Assembly: GCA_946558465.1 (NCBI GenBank)
Contig: CAMNTM010000002.1
Location: forward strand, 272,235 to 336,234
Length of the DNA: 64,000 nt
Source: an uncultured Lachnospiraceae bacterium
GTDB taxonomy: Bacteria; Bacillota; Clostridia; Lachnospirales; Lachnospiraceae
Reading direction: 5' to 3'
Below, one piece after another: positions 49,394 through 58,858 of the stretch. The translations under genes and the position numbers were made by a program. The number at the start of each line of letters is the position of its first letter. Positions within the stretch are counted from its first letter, which is position 1. The notes under the pieces were generated by a model, which saw only the letters and a program-made list of their open reading frames with translations, made no database searches and had not been told where the DNA came from.

Positions 49394-50746
49394 ATGAAAC
49401 AACATGTGGATCTTCTTCATGGTCCTGTTCTGCCGTCTCTCTCAAAGCTTGCTCTTCCGATTATGGCTACCTCTTTGATTCAGATGGCCTACAATCTGAC
49501 CGACATGATATGGATCGGACGCATCGGGAGTGACGCGGTAGCTGCAGTCGGCGCCGCCGGCATGTATATGTGGCTTTCCGGCGGTATTGCTGCCCTTGCC
49601 AGAATGGGCGGTCAGGTAAATACTGCACACGCACTGGGGGCGGGACACTTGGAGGAGGCGTCAAAATTTGCATCAAACGCCTTTCTTTTAACTGCATTTT
49701 CCGGAATCCTATACGGTATCATATGTGCTTTATTTTCTGTCCCTCTGATTGGCTTTTTTAAATTAAATCAAATGCATGTTATCACCGATGCCCGAATTTA
49801 TCTTCAGATCACATGCGGGTTTGTCGTTTTTTCCTTTTTTAATCAGGTATTTACCGGACTCTTTACTGCAGTCGGAAACAGCAGCTGTACCTTTCTTGCT
49901 ACCACAGCCGGACTCCTGGTAAATATTGTCCTGGACCCTCTTTTAATTTTCGGCATAGGTCCTTTTCCGAGGCTCCACGTTATGGGCGCGGCGATTGCAA
50001 CTGTGATCGCTCAGTTTATTGTCACTTTAATTTTCTGTCTGTATGCGGCAAAGGATACTGTACTCTTCAGAAAAGAATATATGTCCCTTCATCCCGATTC
50101 TTCGTACCTGAAGCCGATTCTGAAGATCGGTTTCCCTACTTCCATACAAAGTCTTATGTTCACAAGTATTTCTATGGTAATTGCCAGACTTGTGGCCGGC
50201 TATGGAGATGCGGCAGTTGCCGTACAGAAGGTAGGATCGCAGATTGAATCAATCTCCTGGATGACCGCCGACGGATTTGCTGCTGCCGTGAATGCATTCA
50301 TCGCACAGAATCACGGCGCCGGCTTTTATGCACGTATCCGCCGGGGATATAGAGCCGCTATGGCAATTGTACTAATCTGGGGGGTCTTCTGTACACTTCT
50401 TTTGATTATGTGTCCTGCTCCGATTTTCCGTATCTTTATTACGGAAGAAGCTGTTCTTCCTATGGGAATTGACTACCTGATGATTTTGGGAGTATCACAG
50501 CTTTTTATGAGTGTGGAAATTACAACAGCCGGTGCTTTCTCCGGATATGGACAAACCATCCCTCCTTCTATTATCAGTATTGTCTTTACCGCAGTCCGGA
50601 TTCCGCTTGCAATGGTACTGGTGCGTACGCCCCTAGCCTTAAACGGCATCTGGTGGAGTATTACGATCTCAAGTATATTAAAGGGGGTTTTCCTCCTTAT
50701 CTGGTTTTTAGTTTATTTGAGAAAGGAAATGTGTTATAATAAATGA
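49394..50746 (+). CDS. MATE-family multidrug exporter
   Basis: 450 residues with about 12 membrane helices in two related halves (LALPIMATSLIQMAYNLTDM near the start; IGFPTSIQSLMFTSISMVIA near residue 245). GGAGG precedes the ATG. Exports cationic drugs in exchange for Na+ or H+. Followed after 31 bases by the GH13 gene; a shared transcript is likely by spacing. Confidence 0.92.
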   Translation: MKQHVDLLHGPVLPSLSKLALPIMATSLIQMAYNLTDMIWIGRIGSDAVAAVGAAGMYMWLSGGIAALARMGGQVNTAHALGAGHLEEASKFASNAFLLTAFSGILYGIICALFSVPLIGFFKLNQMHVITDARIYLQITCGFVVFSFFNQVFTGLFTAVGNSSCTFLATTAGLLVNIVLDPLLIFGIGPFPRLHVMGAAIATVIAQFIVTLIFCLYAAKDTVLFRKEYMSLHPDSSYLKPILKIGFPTSIQSLMFTSISMVIARLVAGYGDAAVAVQKVGSQIESISWMTADGFAAAVNAFIAQNHGAGFYARIRRGYRAAMAIVLIWGVFCTLLLIMCPAPIFRIFITEEAVLPMGIDYLMILGVSQLFMSVEITTAGAFSGYGQTIPPSIISIVFTAVRIPLAMVLVRTPLALNGIWWSITISSILKGVFLLIWFLVYLRKEMCYNK

Positions 50747-50777
50747 TGCAAATAATTTTTAAAGGCAGGTAATTTTT

Positions 50778-52085
50778 ATGTGGGCTTATAACAGTGTATT
50801 TTATCAGATCTATCCTATCGGTTTCTGCGGCGCTCCCTACCACAATGACGGCGAGTGCCGGCCTCGTATCCGAAAGCTTTTGGATTGGTCTGAATATTTA
50901 AAGGAACTGGGAATAGATTCTATCCTTCTTAACCCTATCTTTGAATCTGACAATCACGGCTATGATACCCGCGATTTTCACTCTATTGACTGTCGTCTCG
51001 GTACAAATGAGGACTTTGCAGAGGTATGCGCAGACCTGCACGAACACGGTGTAAGGATTGTGTTAGACGGCGTATTTAACCATGTCGGAAGAGGCTTTTG
51101 GGCATTTAAAGATGTTCAGGAAAAGCGGTGGGATTCTCCATATAAAGATTGGTTTCATATTAATTTCGACGGAAACAGCTGTTATAATGACGGTTTCTGG
51201 TACGAAGGCTGGGAGGGACATTTTGAGCTGGTCAAACTGAATCTTCGGAATCCGGCCGTTGTAGACTATCTTCTGAACTGTGTAAAATTCTGGATTGAAA
51301 CCTTCGGCATTGACGGGCTCCGCCTAGATGTCGCCTATTGTCTGGAACCTGATTTCATGCGCAGACTCCGCTCCTATGTACAGGAATTAAAACCGGACTT
51401 TGCCTTAATCGGCGAAGTATTGTTCGGCGATTACAACCGGATTGTCAACGATGAGATGCTGCACAGCTGCACCAATTATGAATGCTACAAGGGTCTTTAT
51501 TCCAGCTTTAACTCCATGAACCTTTTTGAAATCGCTCACTCTCTTCACCGGCAGTTTGGCGCGGATTCCTGGTGCATTTACCGTGGAAAGCACCTTATGA
51601 CCTTTGCAGATAATCATGATGTCACAAGAATCGCCAGCATTCTGGCAAACAAAGCGCATCTTCCTTTAGCTTACGGCCTTTTATTCGGCATGCCGGGAAT
51701 TCCGTGTCTGTACTACGGAAGCGAATGGGGTGAACCGGGAGAAAAAGCACCGGATAACGATTATGCACTAAGACCCTGCTTCGAGGCGCCCAAACCAAAC
51801 GAGCTGACGGAATATATCAAGCTTCTTATCCGTATCAGACAGCAAAGTGACGCCCTGTGCAGCGGCTCTTACCGGAATGTAGTAATCCAGAATCATCAGC
51901 TAATCTTCGAGCGTCATTCAGAAAAGGAGCGGATGCTCGTAGCCGTCAATGCTTCAGAAACTCCATATACGGCGCAGCATCCGGACCTGCAGGGGGAAGC
52001 TGTGGACGTGCTTTCCGAAGATACTGTAAAATTAGACGGAAAACTGGAAATGCCGGGTTACAGTGTTCAGTATCTGAAACTCTGA
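50778..52085 (+). CDS. GH13 alpha-amylase-family glycosidase
   Basis: 435 residues, cytoplasmic (no signal). The four GH13 regions are present: VLDGVFNHVG, GLRLDVAY (nucleophile Asp), IGEVLF (acid Glu), FADNHDVTRI. The order and short length resemble maltodextrin/neopullulanase-like or alpha-glucosidase enzymes acting on imported oligosaccharides. AGGCAGG precedes the start. Confidence 0.88.
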   Translation: MWAYNSVFYQIYPIGFCGAPYHNDGECRPRIRKLLDWSEYLKELGIDSILLNPIFESDNHGYDTRDFHSIDCRLGTNEDFAEVCADLHEHGVRIVLDGVFNHVGRGFWAFKDVQEKRWDSPYKDWFHINFDGNSCYNDGFWYEGWEGHFELVKLNLRNPAVVDYLLNCVKFWIETFGIDGLRLDVAYCLEPDFMRRLRSYVQELKPDFALIGEVLFGDYNRIVNDEMLHSCTNYECYKGLYSSFNSMNLFEIAHSLHRQFGADSWCIYRGKHLMTFADNHDVTRIASILANKAHLPLAYGLLFGMPGIPCLYYGSEWGEPGEKAPDNDYALRPCFEAPKPNELTEYIKLLIRIRQQSDALCSGSYRNVVIQNHQLIFERHSEKERMLVAVNASETPYTAQHPDLQGEAVDVLSEDTVKLDGKLEMPGYSVQYLKL

Positions 52086-52171
52086 CCAGATTCAGACATA
52101 TGCCGGTAGTCGAAAGAGCAGGTATCAGATATTGCTACACAAAACCAGATATTTCAAAGCTTAATAAGCGA

Positions 52172-52207
52172 AGCAGGCGGAAAACCGAATCCTTCCGCCT
52201 GCTTTTT
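52172..52207 (+). terminator. Terminator after GH13 gene
   Basis: AGCAGGCGGAA (52172-52182) pairs perfectly with TTCCGCCTGCT (52193-52203), then TTTTT. Confidence 0.85.
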
Positions 52208-52228
52208 GATACTTCCAAAGATTGACAG

Positions 52229-53024
52229 TCATTTTTGACAGGCGCATCCTGACATCACTGCTTTAAAGCGGTCATACAAGTCTGGCCGCTTCAAGCATCC
52301 CGGTCTCAATCCCAAGCGCCGACGTCTCAATCTCCGGAAGCTCTCCCTGCAATCCGCCGACACATTTCCGTCCAGCTTTTTCATCACATTCCCGTCCAGA
52401 TTCAGTCTGTCTACTGTAAAATAATCACAGTCCGCCACATGAGGATAGCTTTTCTTCTCTCGAATCATCGGCATACGATTGGTCACAGCCAGAGCCTTCT
52501 CGATATAAAGGTCCCGCTTTTTTCCGTCTCTGCCCACGCGTCCGTAATCGCACACCCGGTATGTGACATTGGAATTCTACTGAATCTCTGCGGTTAAAAT
52601 ATCCTTTCCAATCGCATGAATGTGCCAGATTCGATAAAAAACACGTCTCCTTTTTGCACCGGCCTTTTTTTGTACTGATACGGACTGCGTATCAGATGTT
52701 CCCGATAGAAATCATGAAAAGAGCGGCTCATTTTTCCAAGTCCGCAGTCCAAATAGGTAAGCGCTGCCTCCGGCGCAAGGCTCCAAAGCTTTGACTTTCC
52801 CTCTTGTATCTCACAGCCGTCAAAAAAATCTCGCTTCCGATATTTCCCGATATATCCTTGACATTCGGTCAGCTCTCCCTGTAATCGCCGATGCCGCCTG
52901 TAGGATACTCCGTCGGAAAGCAGTCCAAAAAAGCATAGCCCTCGTCAGAAATCCTTATCATGTAAGTATTTTTTTCTGTATCCAGCTTGAACATTCTCTT
53001 TTCCCCGTTAATTGTGATTGTCAT
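52229..53024 (-). pseudogene. Fusion ruin: GH36 alpha-galactosidase start joined to manA end
   Basis: The ATG at 53024 has a good GGAGGAATT site and begins MTITINGEKRMFKLDTEKNT, then GIGDYRES and, after breaks, FHDFYREHLIRSPYQYKKRP, as in GH36 alpha-galactosidases. In frame it then runs into QKGDVFFIESGT, followed in another frame by HIHAIGKDILTAEIQ, a stop, and NSNVTYRVCDYGRVGRDGKK, ALAVTN: the phosphomannose isomerase (ManA) pattern. So a deletion fused two sugar genes, and stops and frameshifts followed. It faces the LacI gene's locus and has matching operator-like repeats upstream. Confidence 0.7.
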
Positions 53025-53043
53025 ACTTAATTCCTCCGCTGCC

Positions 53044-53073
53044 TTAAATTTAATTAAAAAAAATTAAATTTAA
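53044..53073. promoter_or_regulatory. Operator-like inverted repeat before the sugar-gene ruin
   Basis: TTAAATTTAATT (53044-53055) and AATTAAATTTAA (53062-53073), a perfect 12-bp inverted repeat with six A between. It resembles AAAATTAA-C-TTAATTTT at the lacI promoter (54905-54921), so the regulator probably controlled this lost gene set. Confidence 0.5.
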
Positions 53074-53125
53074 TTATTATAAGAATCTATTAATTAAATT
53101 ATAGGAAATAAGTCAATCTTTTTTA

Positions 53126-53209
53126 AATTGGGGACGGGGCATTTCTTCGCCCATAAAACTTCACTGGAGTTTTATGAGGCGTGCTATGGCAAAATGTCCC
53201 GTCCCTAAT
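53126..53209. repeat. REP-like palindromic element, copy 1
   Basis: Outer arms GGGGACGGGGCATTT and AAAATGTCCCGTCCC, inner arms CATAAAACT/AGTTTTATG. The same GGGGACGGGG core forms the 46-bp palindrome at 60321. Confidence 0.55.
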
Positions 53210-53211
53210 TA

Positions 53212-53673
53212 CTAAACATTCCTTATATAATATAATGAGCCCGCTTCGTACCCATATCTGGGACGGCTGCCATTATTTTTATGTTCCGAAAAACCATCTC
53301 TTTTCAGCTCTTCCCGAACCCATTCCTCCTCTTCCCCGGACACTACATGAATCAATTCTCCTGACAGCCGGCATTTTTTTATCAGTTCCTCATGAACATT
53401 TTTAATCAGGCCCTCTGATTTAAGAAAAGGTGTAAATAACTGTATCACTATCTTCGCTTTTTTCATAAGTCCGCCTTTTTCGTAACTATACTGCAGCAAA
53501 CCTGCTTCTTCCACGGAATCCATAATTTTATAGGCAATAATGCTGTTAAAATTATGCTCATACATTTCTTTCTCCGACTCCAAAACGTGGTTCCATGTCT
53601 CATGGCAGGGACAATGCTGCTTTATCACCTCTTCTAATTCTGACGGCGTTTTTATTTCCTGTAAATTTATCAT
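53212..53673 (-). CDS. Hypothetical protein
   Basis: 153 residues, helical N-terminal half (QEIKTPSELEEVIKQHCPCH) and mixed C-terminal half (SGELIHVVSGEEEEWVREEL, FSEHKNNGSRPRYGYEAGSL). No family recognised. It stands alone between a REP-like element and a MITE-like element. Confidence 0.55.
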   Translation of the reverse strand: MINLQEIKTPSELEEVIKQHCPCHETWNHVLESEKEMYEHNFNSIIAYKIMDSVEEAGLLQYSYEKGGLMKKAKIVIQLFTPFLKSEGLIKNVHEELIKKCRLSGELIHVVSGEEEEWVREELKRDGFSEHKNNGSRPRYGYEAGSLYYIRNV

Positions 53674-53687
53674 AATCTGTATCCCCC

Positions 53688-53850
53688 TAGTGTAATTTCT
53701 CGTTCACTTTCAGCCAAATAACGCAGAGTGAATTTTCAGTCTGCAAGGCAGCTGAACGAGGCGGTGCGGCGGCATCATTGAGTAAAGTTAACGTAGCAGA
53801 TGGAGATTCAGGCAAGTTATTTGGCGAAATGTGAATGAGACACTACACTA
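53688..53850. mobile_element. MITE-like element, 163 bp
   Basis: Terminal inverted repeats of 35 bp start TAGTGTA at both ends (53688 rightwards, 53850 leftwards) and agree at 28 of 35 positions, including CCAAATAAC. No coding frame inside. It supplies the stop codon of the lacI gene at 53843. Confidence 0.55.
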
Positions 53851-54874
53851 AATAAACGGCACCGCCGGCCCGATTCTTTTTACGCTCTCTCTCGATAAAC
53901 GTACCCGGCATCAGAAATACACCGGCAGAATAATTAACGTTTCTCAGTTTATGAAGAAGAATATGTACCGCCCGCTCCGCCATATCCGCCATATGAATCT
54001 CATAAGTTGTAATCCCAATCTTATTAAACTGCCCATTAGAATAGTTATCAAATCCTGCCACCGAAATCTCATCCGGCACAGCATAGCCGGCTGCGTTCAG
54101 TTTTCGAATCAAAATCTCCGCACTGGTATCACAATTGCAGAAAAAGGCAGTCGGCATCTCATCCGGCAGACGAAACTTTCTATCCGCGTCGACACGCCCG
54201 AATTCCCTGTCCTCGATAATCCACTCCTCCTTCTCTCTGACGCCGTGCGCTATTAAGGACTTAAGATAACCGAGATAGCAATTGTCTATGCTGTCTGTGA
54301 CAAGCCTTGTTCCCACGAATCCGATTTGCCTGTGTCCCATCTCAAACAGATAATTAGTCATCTTGCAGCCGCCCATCATATTGTTGGAAACCACACAATC
54401 GCAGGTATCTGCCATACCCAAAGTATCAAGATTGAGGAGCGGAATCCGAACACTATTTATCAGGTAATTTATGTAATTTAACTTGAACGTCCCCATAATT
54501 ATCATACCGTCTATTTTTTTCTCGGCAATCATTTTCGGAAACTCTTCCTTTTCCTCCGCTTCATGCGTAATCACTTCCAGTATCACAAAGCAATTCCATG
54601 CCGTCGCTTTCTGAAGCACTTCCTGATACAGCATCCAGTAGAAGGACTGTCCCTCCTTCAAATAGCGTTCCACAACTACAATACCAATCGTATATGTCTT
54701 CCCTTCGCCTGTACTTCCTTTTGTCTTGGAATATCCAAGCTCATCTGCAAGCCTGATAATTCGCTGCCTTAATTCATCACTTACACCCTTCTGCCCCGAA
54801 AGCGCCTTCGATACTGTCACCGCGCTGACCCCAAGACGTTCTCCTATATCGGAAAGCCTTACTGCCTTTGCCAT
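53843..54874 (-). CDS. LacI-family transcriptional regulator
   Basis: 343 residues from MAKAVRLSDIGERLGVSAVT, a LacI helix-turn-helix with VSKALSGQKGVSDELR. Effector domain DGMIIMGTFKLNYINYLINS, GHRQIGFVGTRLVTDSIDNC, EISVAGFDNY. AAAGGC precedes the start at 54874; the ATG at 54895 would place that site inside. The C-terminal end runs into the MITE-like element, so the tail may be altered. Probably the regulator of the decayed alpha-galactosidase/manA genes. Confidence 0.85.
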   Translation of the reverse strand: MAKAVRLSDIGERLGVSAVTVSKALSGQKGVSDELRQRIIRLADELGYSKTKGSTGEGKTYTIGIVVVERYLKEGQSFYWMLYQEVLQKATAWNCFVILEVITHEAEEKEEFPKMIAEKKIDGMIIMGTFKLNYINYLINSVRIPLLNLDTLGMADTCDCVVSNNMMGGCKMTNYLFEMGHRQIGFVGTRLVTDSIDNCYLGYLKSLIAHGVREKEEWIIEDREFGRVDADRKFRLPDEMPTAFFCNCDTSAEILIRKLNAAGYAVPDEISVAGFDNYSNGQFNKIGITTYEIHMADMAERAVHILLHKLRNVNYSAGVFLMPGTFIERERKKNRAGGAVYLV

Positions 54875-54904
54875 ATAACTCTTGCCTTTCTTCAAATTAC
54901 TACT

Positions 54905-54966
54905 GAAAATTAACTTAATTTTTTACTTTATTAATTTATTCTATTTCTATTTTATTGATTTGTCAA
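54905..54966 (-). promoter_or_regulatory. Promoter and operator of the LacI gene
   Basis: Minus strand TTGACA (54966-54961), 18 bases, TAGAAT (54942-54937). The perfect 17-bp palindrome AAAATTAA-C-TTAATTTT (54905-54921) lies downstream, the likely autoregulatory operator. Confidence 0.65.
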
Positions 54967-55081
54967 TGCGGTATTAACTCACTGCAAACTACAAAGCATC
55001 TGCCCATCGAAGCAGCCGCAAAAAATATTCTTGCGGACATATCTGCCTGGTTCGCCCCTTCACGGAAATAAAGACAGCAAA

Positions 55082-55128
55082 AGCCGCTGTAAAACACAGA
55101 AACTTCTGATTTTACAGCAGCTCCTTCA
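55082..55128 (-). terminator. Terminator of the nucleoside salvage cluster
   Basis: Minus strand GCTGCTGTAAAA and TTTTACAGCGGC arms, followed by TTTTGCTG. Confidence 0.65.
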
Positions 55129-55147
55129 TGAATCTAAAACCCTGCTC

Positions 55148-55927
55148 TTAATTTTCCCTCTCCTGCCTTATCATGCTCCGAACAGCCTCTATGGCAACAC
55201 GTATTGCCTCGTCTGTGTCATGCGCCTGTGCATTGGGAAGTCCTTTCTTTTCTCTCTCCTGATTCGCAACCGTTAACAGCACCGTGCCGACCCGCACTCT
55301 GCGATAAGCTCCCACGATAAATAACGCCGCCGATTCCATCTCCGACGCCATACAGCCCATACGAATCCACGCCTCCCACTTATCTTGAAGCTCGTACCCA
55401 ACCGGATGAAGCTCTGACTGATGCTGCCCGTAGAAGGAATCCTTGCACTGCACAACTCCTGTATGGAATACCGTGTCAAGTTTTTTTGCCGCTTCCACAA
55501 GCGCATTCGTAACCGCAAAATCCGATACGGCCGGATATTCGACAGGCGCATATTCTCTGCTGGTTCCCTCCATACGGACCGCCCCTGTGGCAATCACCAA
55601 ATCGCCGCCGCATATTTCTGTCTGCATACCGCCGCAGGTTCCTACCCGTACAAATGTATCCGCCCCGCAATTTACCAGTTCTTCCAGCGCAATAGCCGCA
55701 GAAGGTCCTCCGATTCCGGTGCTTGTTACGCTGACCTTTTCTCCTTCAAGCATTCCCGTATAAGTTACAAATTCCCGGCTGTCCGCCGCCAGAACCGGCT
55801 GCTCAAAATACGCTGCTATCTTTTCACACCGTTTCGGGTCTCCGGGAAGAATCACATATTTTCCTATATCTCCTTCTTTTAATTGTACATGATACTGAAC
55901 TCCTGCTCCTTCGGTATAGTCTACCAT
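55148..55927 (-). CDS. udp: Uridine phosphorylase
   Basis: 259 residues: [20 protein letters not shown] (phosphate site), [31 protein letters not shown], and [15 protein letters not shown] (ribose site). It splits uridine/deoxyuridine with phosphate. Encoded downstream of cdd and deoC, forming a pyrimidine nucleoside salvage cluster that yields uracil and (deoxy)ribose 1-phosphate. Confidence 0.9.
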   Translation of the reverse strand: MVDYTEGAGVQYHVQLKEGDIGKYVILPGDPKRCEKIAAYFEQPVLAADSREFVTYTGMLEGEKVSVTSTGIGGPSAAIALEELVNCGADTFVRVGTCGGMQTEICGGDLVIATGAVRMEGTSREYAPVEYPAVSDFAVTNALVEAAKKLDTVFHTGVVQCKDSFYGQHQSELHPVGYELQDKWEAWIRMGCMASEMESAALFIVGAYRRVRVGTVLLTVANQEREKKGLPNAQAHDTDEAIRVAIEAVRSMIRQEREN

Positions 55928-56005
55928 CCTTATCCACCTGCTTTCCGTCTTTTCACCTTATTTCCATACAAATATGTTCTGGCTCTTATAGTACAAAACG
56001 TCCAT

Positions 56006-56452
56006 TTACAAGGAAAATCCCATCGGCATCAGCTCGCCCAATGTGTATAGCTCATACTCTTCTCCGCCGGCCGCCAGTATAATCAGAAAATCCTCCCTGC
56101 AAAATTCCTGCATCACCTGTCTGCATACGCCGCAGGGCGGACATATCCCTGTCACCCCTTCTTTTCCGCCGCCGGCAATACAGATGGCACGAAAATCCTT
56201 CGTTCCTTCGCTCACCGCCTTAAATATCGCCGTACGCTCCGCACAATTGCTGGGGCCGTACGCCGCATTTTCAATGTTACACCCGGTATATATCTGTCCA
56301 TCCTCTGCCAGAAGCGCCGCTCCTACCCGAAACCCGGAATAAGGCGCATAGGAAAACTCTCTCTGCCGGAGCGCGGTTTTAAGAAGCTCCCGGATTTTCT
56401 CCTCATTCGGCAGATTCTTACCTGTACCTTTCATCTCTGAGCATTTTTCCAT
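56006..56452 (-). CDS. cdd: Cytidine deaminase
   Basis: 148 residues with the zinc site: NCAERTAIFKAV (Cys-Ala-Glu) and GICPPCGVCRQVM (PCxxC). YSGFRVGAALLAEDGQIYTG is the substrate-binding block. Converts cytidine/deoxycytidine to uridine forms for udp. Starts 3 bases after the deoC stop. Confidence 0.96.
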   Translation of the reverse strand: MEKCSEMKGTGKNLPNEEKIRELLKTALRQREFSYAPYSGFRVGAALLAEDGQIYTGCNIENAAYGPSNCAERTAIFKAVSEGTKDFRAICIAGGGKEGVTGICPPCGVCRQVMQEFCREDFLIILAAGGEEYELYTLGELMPMGFSL

Positions 56453-56455
56453 AAT

Positions 56456-57115
56456 CTATGACATTCCTTTCAGACATTTAATAATTCTGCTTGTTCCAAG
56501 CCTGTCTGCCCCAAGCTCTATAAAATGCTTCGCATCCTCCAGGCCGCTGATACCTCCCGCCGCTTTTATCTTAACAGCTTCACCCACATGCTTCTTAAAA
56601 AGCTCCACATCTGCAAACGTGGCCCCGCCTTTTGAAAATCCGGTGGAGGTTTTAATATAGTCCGCTCCGGCCGCCGTGACCGCCTCGCACATCCGAATCT
56701 TTTCTTCTTTTGTAAGCAGACAGGTTTCTATAATTACCTTCAGCGTCTTATCCTGGCAGATTTCTTTAAGACTACGGATTTCTTCTTCAATTTCCTTATA
56801 TTTCTTATCCTTTACCCAGCCCAGATTAATCACCATGTCTATCTCATCCGCGCCATTTTCAATGGCATCCTTTGTCTCGAATGCCTTAACTGCCGTCGTC
56901 TGGTATCCGTTGGGAAAGCCTATCACCGTGCACACTGCCATGCGCTCCCCTGTGTACGCTTTCACCTGCTTCACATAGGAGGGCGGAATACACACCGACG
57001 CAGTGCCATATCTTATGGCATCTTCACACAGCTGCCTTATCTCCTCCCAGGAAGCAGTCTGGCCAAGCAGCGTATGGTCTACGCGTTTCGTAATCTCTGT
57101 TATATCCATCCTCAT
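56456..57115 (-). CDS. deoC: Deoxyribose-phosphate aldolase
   Basis: 219 residues: [50 protein letters not shown], and the Schiff-base lysine in [15 protein letters not shown]. Splits deoxyribose 5-phosphate into acetaldehyde and glyceraldehyde 3-phosphate. First gene of the deoC-cdd-udp set. Confidence 0.96.
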   Translation of the reverse strand: MRMDITEITKRVDHTLLGQTASWEEIRQLCEDAIRYGTASVCIPPSYVKQVKAYTGERMAVCTVIGFPNGYQTTAVKAFETKDAIENGADEIDMVINLGWVKDKKYKEIEEEIRSLKEICQDKTLKVIIETCLLTKEEKIRMCEAVTAAGADYIKTSTGFSKGGATFADVELFKKHVGEAVKIKAAGGISGLEDAKHFIELGADRLGTSRIIKCLKGMS

Positions 57116-57190
57116 ATCTTCTCCTCCTGATAACCCGCTTATGTCATATGTCTGTTCTTTTGTTTTACTGGTTTCCGCACCTGCCGGTTT

Positions 57191-57257
57191 TATATCTGCC
57201 TGGTTTCTATATCTGCCTGGTTTCTATGTCTGCCTGGCTTCTGCATCTGCTGACTTC
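57191..57257. repeat. 17-bp tandem repeat, about 4 copies
   Basis: TATATCTGCCTGGTTTC twice exactly (57191-57224), then TATGTCTGCCTGGCTTC and a diverged TGCATCTGCTGACTTC. Noncoding, between deoC and thiD. The rest of 57116-57366 shows no gene. Confidence 0.8.
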
Positions 57258-57366
57258 TATTATATACTGTCTCACGCGGCTTGTCACGGTCTGGAGAATA
57301 TAAAACGCATTTTTAAATACATACGATGTTTGGATCAAAATATCTTTTTCCCCAGGAGGCTGCGGA

Positions 57367-58173
57367 TTACTCTGCCTCTTTTATATATTCCCCTGTAATA
57401 GCAAAGCCATGATTCATAGGACCTCTGCCTTTTCCCAAATCAAGCATGGCTTCCAGCGCTCCGGAAATGTATGATTTTGCCCGCTCCACAGACGTATCCA
57501 AATCAAACCCTTTTGCAAGATTTGAGGCAATCGCGCTGGACAAAGTACAGCCGGTTCCGTGGGTATTGGGGTTCTCAATTCTCTTCCCGTAAAACCACCT
57601 GTAAGCGCCGTCTTTGTAAAACAAATCATTGGCATCGTTAAGCTGATGTCCTCCCTTGCACAATACTGCGCAGGAGTATTCTTCGCTGATTGTTTCTGCC
57701 GCTGTTATCATATCCTCCTCACAGTTAATCTTCCTGCCGGACAACACTTCTGCCTCCGGAATATTCGGCGTCAATATACAGGCCAGCGGAAACAAATATT
57801 TTTTCAGCGTCTCGACAGCCCCATCACTGATAAGCTTCGCACCGCTGGTCGCCGCCATTACCGGGTCCACGACAATATTTTCCGCCTGGTATTTCCTTAA
57901 TTTCTCCGAAATTACGATAACCTGCGGTGCCGCCGACACCATACCTATCTTTACTGCATCCGGACGTATATCCGTAAATATATTATCCAGCTGTTCACCC
58001 AAAAATTCTGGCGCCACATCCATAATTCCTGTTACCCCGGTAGTATTCTGGGCCGTTAACGCGGCAATTGCACTCATAGCATACACGCCGTTTGCCAGCA
58101 TGGTCTTAATGTCCGCCTGAATACCGGCGCCTCCGCTGGAATCACTCCCGGCGATTGTCAATGCTGTTTTCAT
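57367..58173 (-). CDS. thiD: Hydroxymethylpyrimidine/phosphomethylpyrimidine kinase
   Basis: 268 residues from MKTALTIAGSDSSGGAGIQA (substrate site), with VVDPVMAATSGAKL and the anion-hole NTHGTGCTLSSAIASNL. Two phosphorylations of HMP in thiamine synthesis. AAAGGAGAG precedes the start at 58173, which overlaps the HAD gene by 32 bases. Confidence 0.96.
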   Translation of the reverse strand: MKTALTIAGSDSSGGAGIQADIKTMLANGVYAMSAIAALTAQNTTGVTGIMDVAPEFLGEQLDNIFTDIRPDAVKIGMVSAAPQVIVISEKLRKYQAENIVVDPVMAATSGAKLISDGAVETLKKYLFPLACILTPNIPEAEVLSGRKINCEEDMITAAETISEEYSCAVLCKGGHQLNDANDLFYKDGAYRWFYGKRIENPNTHGTGCTLSSAIASNLAKGFDLDTSVERAKSYISGALEAMLDLGKGRGPMNHGFAITGEYIKEAE

Positions 58174-58858
58174 CTCTTTTCTCTCCTTTGCTATGCAGAT
58201 TTTCCCAAAATCTGTCAAACTCTGTAAAATCCGTCAGATAAAAATCGGCCATCCCTTTTATCTGCTCTCTATCTTCCTCACTATACCAGTCATATACGCC
58301 TGCAGTTCGAAAGCCTGCCCGGCACGCGGTGCGGATTGCATACAGCACATCCTCAAATACACAGATTGCCTCCGGCCGGACGCCGAGCCGCTTGGCTGCC
58401 TTTTCATAGATAAGAGGCTCCGTCTTACCTGCTCCAACCTCTGAGCAGGTAAATATCTCCTCAAAATACTGCAAAACTCCCAGCCTCTCAAAAGCTGCCT
58501 GTACAAGCTCCCTGTCGCTTGAGGTAGCCGCCGCAATAGGGATTCCTTTTTGGGCCAGTTTTTCCAGAAACTCTTTTGCTCCCGGTTTCAACTGAGCCTC
58601 GTAAAAATAAAAATCACGGACAATATCGAGTACCCCCTGAATAATCCGGGCAGCCGCTTCATGAAGTCTGTAATGGCTCTTCATATACCGGGCGCCCTCC
58701 TCCATCGTCATGGACGCCATCTTCCTTCCCAGTCCTTTCTCCGGTACTCCTCCTGTACTTATCAGATAGCGCGCTCCGGCTTCCTCCCAAATACCCATAG
58801 TATCCAGAAGCGTTCCGTCCACATCAAAAACCGCTCCCTTTATCTCTAAATCTGTCAT
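58142..58858 (-). CDS. HAD-family phosphatase in thi operon
   Basis: 238 residues from MTDLEIKGAVFDVDGTLLDT (Asp nucleophile and acid), AAATSSDRELVQAAFERLG (motif II), KTEPLIYEKAAKRLG and CVFEDVLYAIRTACRAGF (motifs III/IV). ATG overlaps the thiE stop by 4 bases. Position suggests it hydrolyses thiamine phosphate or an intermediate; the precise substrate is unknown. Confidence 0.85.
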   Translation of the reverse strand: MTDLEIKGAVFDVDGTLLDTMGIWEEAGARYLISTGGVPEKGLGRKMASMTMEEGARYMKSHYRLHEAAARIIQGVLDIVRDFYFYEAQLKPGAKEFLEKLAQKGIPIAAATSSDRELVQAAFERLGVLQYFEEIFTCSEVGAGKTEPLIYEKAAKRLGVRPEAICVFEDVLYAIRTACRAGFRTAGVYDWYSEEDREQIKGMADFYLTDFTEFDRFWENLHSKGEKRDENSIDNRRE

